A stretch of DNA of 64,000 bases. Origin: Sedimentisphaera salicampi. Its GTDB lineage: Bacteria; Planctomycetota; Phycisphaerae; Sedimentisphaerales; Sedimentisphaeraceae. Below the pieces are notes generated by a model. That model was not told the origin of the DNA, did not search any database, and worked only from the letters and a program-made list of their open reading frames with translations. The DNA lies in the NCBI RefSeq assembly GCF_002117005.1, contig NZ_CP021023.1, positions 2,714,995 through 2,778,994 of the forward strand, written 5' to 3'. The translations under genes were made by a program, and so were the position numbers. Below are positions 60,191 to 64,000 of this stretch, piece after piece (position 1 is the stretch's first letter; each line of letters opens with the position of its first letter).

Positions 60191-60218
60191 TTAACTTTAT
60201 GTTATTTGATGCTATAAT
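60191..60218 (+). promoter_or_regulatory. internal promoter-like sequence at the IS110 left end
   Basis: TTAACT (60191-60196), 16-bp spacer, TATAAT (60213-60218). It could transcribe the non-coding region and transposase from the inserted element. Confidence 0.45.
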
Positions 60219-60405
60219 AAGCTTAAGTTCTATGGTTCGGGTTTCTTGGTGCGGCAGCTGCCGCACCAAGAAACAGCAGCGGTGAGTTCGATTTGTGCTT
60301 TGGGATATATAAGCCCGTACGGAGTGTGATCCGCCGCTGCTATCTTCGTTAAAATCCGAACAGTCGCATGGGACATTATATAATGAGCCCGAATTGCAAG
60401 AAAGG
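60198..60405 (+). ncRNA. candidate IS110 bridge RNA
   Basis: The 5' region folds as a bridge RNA should. A first hairpin is a perfect 34-bp palindrome (60241-60274). A second stem pairs AGCAGCGG (60275-60282) with CCGCTGCT (60334-60341). Inside it, GGG (60302-60304) and CCC (60314-60316) close a loop; a similar GGG/CCC loop lies at 60370-60390. Guides by eye: TGTGCTTT (60294-60301) pairs with the target left side plus core C; GTACGGAG (60317-60324) with core CT plus CTGTGT; ACAGTCGC (60360-60367) with the right element end ACAGTCAC; TGCAAG (60395-60400) with CTTGTA of the left end. Several are G-U pairs. Boundaries are estimates. Confidence 0.72.
60241..60274. repeat. perfect 34-bp inverted repeat in the IS110 5' region
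   Basis: The two 17-base arms starting GTTTCTTGG and ending CCAAGAAAC are exactly complementary with no spacer. It forms the first stem-loop of the candidate bridge RNA. Confidence 0.9.
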
Positions 60406-60409
60406 ATAA

Positions 60410-61393
<984 letters not shown>

Positions 61394-61463
61394 ATACTTG
61401 ACTTTTAACACAGTCACTCTGTGTTCCTCTGTGGTTAATATATATCTTTTCCCTCCGTACTGC

Positions 61464-61590
61464 TGTCCACTTATTTCGCCCCGCCTGCGGCGGGCCTACA
61501 TGCGTGGCTCGGTTTAAACATTAGTTTCGTGAAATCGCTGCGAAATACTAACGTCAATCAGAGCCGCACGTGGAGTCCGCCGAAGGCGGA
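61464..61590 (-). repeat. dispersed 120-bp repeat, copy 2 (inverted relative to 33575-33696)
   Basis: Reading on the minus strand: TCCGCCTTCGGCGGACTCCA, CGGCTCTGATTG, CGCAGCGATTTCACGA, TTTAAACCGAGCCACGCATG and AATAAGTGGACAG match copy 1 in the same order. The two copies differ at scattered positions. Confidence 0.75.
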
Positions 61591-61761
61591 AAGCAAGCGG
61601 ATACATTCGTAGCTCGTAGCAAAATCATTAGTGAAAAATTAGTGTTGATTAGTGGCTGAAAACATCTCTCTCATATTTTTTTCCTCTCCCCTCCGTTTCC
61701 TCCGTTTCCTCCGTGTAAAAAAAACTGTCCAACATCAGAGCAGGATTATGTATTGCTTTTA

Positions 61762-61855
61762 AGCGTTCTTCCGGCAGAGAGCTTTCCCTCTCATTTATAA
61801 AAATGTTTTCTCTGATGTAAAAGAGAGTTAAACATCGGAGCAATCGGAGGGAGAG
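61762..61855 (+). repeat. dispersed 95-bp repeat, copy 2
   Basis: Partner of 42478-42577. It is followed by the same GCAATCGGAGGGAGA end. Confidence 0.8.
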
Positions 61856-61874
61856 AATGATATATCACATTTAA

Positions 61875-61982
61875 ATATTTATCCTGTGAATCCTTGCCCC
61901 GCAGCCAAAGCGGTTCGGGGCTGTAAATCCTGTCAAAAAAATATCTCCCCTCCGTGCCCCTCTGTGTTCCTCTGTGGTCAAT
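61875..61982 (+). repeat. uninterrupted copy of the IS110 target unit
   Basis: Matches 60098-60183 and then continues through CGTGCCCCTCTGTGTTCCTC, so it shows what the IS110 insertion site looked like. It differs from the occupied site at one base of the left target (CGTG for TGTG). Confidence 0.9.
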
Positions 61983-62029
61983 TTCTTTTTTTTTACCACT
62001 GAGGGCTCGGAGGATCACGGAGGAGGATT
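61949..62029. repeat. inverted-repeat element (CCTCYGTG ... CACGGAGG), copy a
   Basis: CCTCCGTGCCCCTCTGTG with TTCCTCTGTGGT on one side and ACCACTGAGGGCTCGGAGG with ATCACGGAGGAGG on the other are largely complementary around a T-rich loop, so the unit can form a long hairpin. Similar units lie at 62450, 63380 and 63457. Confidence 0.75.
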
Positions 62030-62046
62030 ATATTCTTAAAGAGTAT

Positions 62047-62427
62047 TTACAGAACAAGGCTTTCCAGCCCATTTCTCAGGTGAGTTACGTTGAAATTCAG
62101 CAGCAGCCCCTTATTTATGCCGGCGAGCTTCATATATGACAGCAGCTGCGCTTTATGTATTTCTTTTAGCTCTGAAATGCTTTTTAGCTCAACAATTATC
62201 TTATCCTCAACCATAATATCTATCCTGTAGCCGCAGTCGAGCCTGCAATCTTTATATACTACTGGCAGCGGCTTTTCCCTCTCAAAACTGATGCCGTTAA
62301 TGTGCAGTTCATGGCAGAGACACTGATTATATGCTGATTCTAAAAGCCCGGGACCTAACACACTATGCACATTCATCGCGCATCTAATAACCTTCTCTGA
62401 AAGCTCTCCATGTTTTAAGACACTCAT
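62047..62427 (-). CDS. GxxExxY family protein
   Basis: 126 residues. GPGLLESAY is the name-giving G-x-x-E-x-x-Y motif (about 27-35). The core, FEREKPLPVVYKDCRLDCGY followed by RIDIMVEDKIIVELK, has the Asp and ExK arrangement of a PD-(D/E)XK nuclease-like fold (PDDEXK_3), and QLLSYMKLAGINKGLLLNFN ends it. The family is widespread in planctomycetes and Bacteroidota and often lies alone between repeats; its function is not known. Here both sides carry the inverted-repeat elements, so it may be carried with them. Confidence 0.92.
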   Translation of the reverse strand: MSVLKHGELSEKVIRCAMNVHSVLGPGLLESAYNQCLCHELHINGISFEREKPLPVVYKDCRLDCGYRIDIMVEDKIIVELKSISELKEIHKAQLLSYMKLAGINKGLLLNFNVTHLRNGLESLVL

Positions 62428-62449
62428 AATAACCTCAATTAAAAAAAAA

Positions 62450-62531
62450 CCTCTGTGCCCCTCTGTGTTCCTCTGTGGTCAATTTCTTTTTTTTCTACCA
62501 CTGAGGGCTCGGAGGATCACGGAGGAGGATT
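62450..62531. repeat. inverted-repeat element, copy b, with an empty IS110-type target
   Basis: Same structure as copy a. Its left arm contains TGTGCCCCTCTGTGTT, identical to the reconstructed IS110 target, with the CT core at 62461-62462. Confidence 0.75.
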
Positions 62532-62551
62532 AATATATTATATTTAAAAAA

Positions 62552-62625
62552 CCTCTGTGCCCCTCTGTGTTCCTCTGTGGTCAATATATATCTTTTCTCT
62601 CCGTGGTTAATATATATATTTCCCT
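62552..62625. repeat. partial copy c of the inverted-repeat element
   Basis: Only the CCTCTGTG-side arm is present, including another exact TGTGCCCCTCTGTGTT (core CT 62563-62564). It is followed by a TATATATCTTT stretch and CCGTGGTTAATATATATAT. Confidence 0.65.
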
Positions 62626-62647
62626 CTGCGGCGGATGTTTTTTCTGG

Positions 62648-63277
62648 TTAGCTGAAGTATGCCCTTACTTTGTTTCCTGCTCTTTTGGCCATAACTCCCA
62701 GTGCCCCAACCCCGAACATCAAAGCAGTCATTGGTTCCGGGACTACTTCGTATTGGTGCATAGGAGAGTAAAAGTCTCTTCCGAAAGTTCCTCCTTCTTG
62801 TCCAACAAAAGCATTCTGAACTGCTGTATCTCCCAGAACTATTCTTGCATCAGTTTCTGGATCGTAACCTTCGATTCCATCTGTTTCTAATAACGATGTT
62901 GGAACTGAAACAGTTAATGCTAAATCATTTGTTGCGGAGTCGGATGTCCATTCATCGTAATCAAATCCAGCCCAACCAGCATTATGATTCAAACTTAATC
63001 CGCCTTGGCTGTCCTTAGCTGCATTCCAGCCATTGTAAACTTCTCCAGTTGGGGGATTCATAATAGAAGTTTGTAGTTCATTTACTATATCTTCAACAGT
63101 TTTACCTGAATTACAACCTAATTCACATAGTTGTTGTGCTAAATCTCCAAAAATACCTTTATCAAATGTTGCAGAATTGTATATTGCGCCTGGATCGTTG
63201 TTTGTAGCAGTTAAGTTTAAATAAACATTGCTACCTCCTGCTGGAAAATTCTGTGAGTTTTGATTAACATAAGCCAT
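62648..63277 (-). CDS. PEP-CTERM sorting-domain protein lacking a visible signal peptide
   Basis: 209 residues. The C terminus, VVPEPMTALMFGVGALGVMA followed by KRAGNKVRAYFS, is a PEP-CTERM signal: VPEP, a hydrophobic helix and basic residues; it directs exported proteins to exosortase. The N terminus, MAYVNQNSQNFPAGGSN, has no signal peptide, which such a protein needs, so the 5' part is probably lost or the start misplaced. The middle is Asp/Asn-rich with no known domain. The next copy to the right shares its last 95 residues nearly unchanged. Confidence 0.7.
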   Translation of the reverse strand: MAYVNQNSQNFPAGGSNVYLNLTATNNDPGAIYNSATFDKGIFGDLAQQLCELGCNSGKTVEDIVNELQTSIMNPPTGEVYNGWNAAKDSQGGLSLNHNAGWAGFDYDEWTSDSATNDLALTVSVPTSLLETDGIEGYDPETDARIVLGDTAVQNAFVGQEGGTFGRDFYSPMHQYEVVPEPMTALMFGVGALGVMAKRAGNKVRAYFS

Positions 63278-63379
63278 TGCTGCCCGCCTTTACAATTACT
63301 CTCGCCGCAAAAGTTTTCGGTTAATATACACGTTCCGCTCCATTATATGCTTTTAGTCTTCAACTCCAAGCTTTTTGTT

Positions 63380-63435
63380 CCCTCTGCGCAATTTTTTTTC
63401 TACCACTGAGGAATCGGAGGATCACGGAGGAGGAT
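63380..63435. repeat. inverted-repeat element, copy d (shortened)
   Basis: CCCTCTGCGCAATTTTTTTT followed by CTACCACTGAGGAATCGGAG and GATCACGGAGG: the same arms as copy a with a shortened left side. Confidence 0.65.
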
Positions 63436-63456
63436 TAATATATTATATTTAAAAAA

Positions 63457-63560
63457 CCTCTGTGCTCCTCTGTGTCCCTCTGTGGTTAATATATATATCT
63501 TTTGTCTGCGTGCTTAATGTTTTTTTACCACTGAGGGCTCGGAGGATCACGGAGGGGGAT
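63457..63560. repeat. inverted-repeat element, copy e
   Basis: Left arm CCTCTGTGCTCCTCTGTGTC and right arm ACCACTGAGGGCTCGGAGGA. The loop region holds TTAATATATATATC and CTGCGTGCTTAATG. Confidence 0.7.
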
Positions 63561-63664
63561 TTATAATTTTAAATTCATAATTCATATTTTATTACCTCCG
63601 TGCCCCTCTGCGAGCCTCCGTGGTTAATATATATCTTTCCCTCTGCGGCGGATGTTTTTTCTGG

Positions 63665-64000
63665 TTAGCTGAAGTATGCCCGTACTTTGTTTCCTGCTCT
63701 TTTGGCCATAACTCCCAGTGCCCCAACCCCGAACATCAAAGCAGTCATTGGTTCCGGGACTACTTCGTATTGGTGCATAGAAGAAGGAATATCAAATCCT
63801 GTTGTAGTAACTCCAACAAAAGCATTCTGAACTGCTGTATCTCCCAGAACTATTCTTGCATCAGTTTCTGGATCGTAACCTTCGATTCCATCTGTTTCTA
63901 ATAACGATGTTGGAACTGAAACAGTTAATGCTAAATCATTTGTTGCGGAGTCGGATGTCCATTCATCCATATTTCTATCCCCATTATGATTCAAACTTAA
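63665..64000 (-). CDS. second PEP-CTERM protein copy (5' end outside the window)
   Basis: The frame is open to the window edge (LSLNHNGDRNMDEWTSDSATND is read in parts from 64000 downward), so the gene continues beyond 64000. Its last 95 residues are nearly identical to those of the copy at 62648, including VVPEPMTALMFGVGALGVMA, with one divergent patch (VGVTTTGFDIPSS against VGQEGGTFGRDFYSP). The tandem offset is 1017 bp, and the downstream sequence is also shared, so this is a recent duplication. Confidence 0.8.
   Translation of the reverse strand, partial: LSLNHNGDRNMDEWTSDSATNDLALTVSVPTSLLETDGIEGYDPETDARIVLGDTAVQNAFVGVTTTGFDIPSSMHQYEVVPEPMTALMFGVGALGVMAKRAGNKVRAYFS

Larger units (their letters stand above)
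61419..62046. other. repeat-rich region between the IS110 element and the GxxExxY gene
   Basis: About 630 bases without a gene. It contains the right half of the IS110 target repeat, an inverted copy of the 120-bp element (61464-61590), the second copy of the 95-bp unit (61762-61855), the uninterrupted target unit (61875-61982) and an inverted-repeat element (61949-62029). Confidence 0.7.
63278..63664. other. gene-free region between the two PEP-CTERM copies, with repeat elements
   Basis: Contains inverted-repeat element copies d (63380-63435), e (63457-63560) and f (63595-63630). No gene is seen. Confidence 0.6.

Noticed and set aside
61791-62018. 75-codon minus-strand frame over the repeats
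   Set aside because: It consists of translated repeat units (for example HRGTQRGTEGR) and has no conserved features.

Overview
The window reads as part of a chromosome from a member of the Planctomycetota, class Phycisphaerae, most likely close to Sedimentisphaera and its relatives. This is inferred from several traits together. The S10-spc-alpha ribosomal cluster has no rpmD between rpsE and rplO, and its L22 carries a helix-turn-helix-like N-terminal extension. There are prepilin-type and GspK-like secretion proteins, several exported proteins with one dockerin-like EF-hand motif, PEP-CTERM proteins, and a set of glycosidases (GH127, GH78, GH2). No rRNA or tRNA gene was seen, so the placement rests on protein character alone.

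Layout. 1-2946: 3' part of a GspK-like gene. 2957-5940: a Ser/Thr kinase, metallophosphatase and glycosyltransferase operon. 6069-7243: encapsulated ferritin and its encapsulin shell. 7585-11936: two tandem Ig/LamG/dockerin-like secreted paralogues. 12150-15433: a GH127 gene split by an IS3-family element. 15631-31370: a long ribosomal protein operon with secY, adk, map, infA, rpoA and a HIT gene, preceded by a strong promoter and a structured leader. 31578-33267: two secreted repeat proteins on the minus strand. 34007-43759: a gene of unknown function, a CPBP protease, mfd, a prepilin-like protein, a GH78 rhamnosidase and an FGE-like protein. 44099-50743: a Cus/Czc heavy-metal efflux operon with a PII-like gene and a small secreted protein. 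50920-54879: rpoN and a GH2 enzyme. 55042-59597: a phage-derived capsid module (portal, scaffold-like, SU10-type capsid, three further small genes). 59598-64000: a repeat-rich region with an IS110 element, a GxxExxY gene and two PEP-CTERM gene copies.

Most notable observations. (1) The IS110 element can be delimited to about 60182-61418, because an uninterrupted copy of the repeat it sits in lies nearby. Its 5' non-coding region looks like a bridge RNA, and all four guide segments can be paired by eye to the target and donor with G-U wobbles. Joining its ends creates a TTGACT-17-TATGAT promoter. The target is a dispersed intergenic repeat with further empty copies in the window. (2) A 132-bp perfect direct repeat of the 3' end of rpoN, ending exactly at the stop codon, flanks the whole efflux operon, as at the edges of an inserted island, but no integrase is present. 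(3) The capsid module has a portal and a capsid protein but no terminase, protease or tail genes. (4) The IS3 insertion splits the GH127 active site, and removing it restores one frame.

How the genes work together: the ribosomal, secretion, adenylate kinase, methionine aminopeptidase and RNA polymerase alpha genes form one growth-linked transcription unit. The glycosidases and dockerin-like proteins point to polysaccharide breakdown at or outside the cell surface. The encapsulin pair stores iron, and the CusCBA pump exports monovalent or divalent heavy metals.
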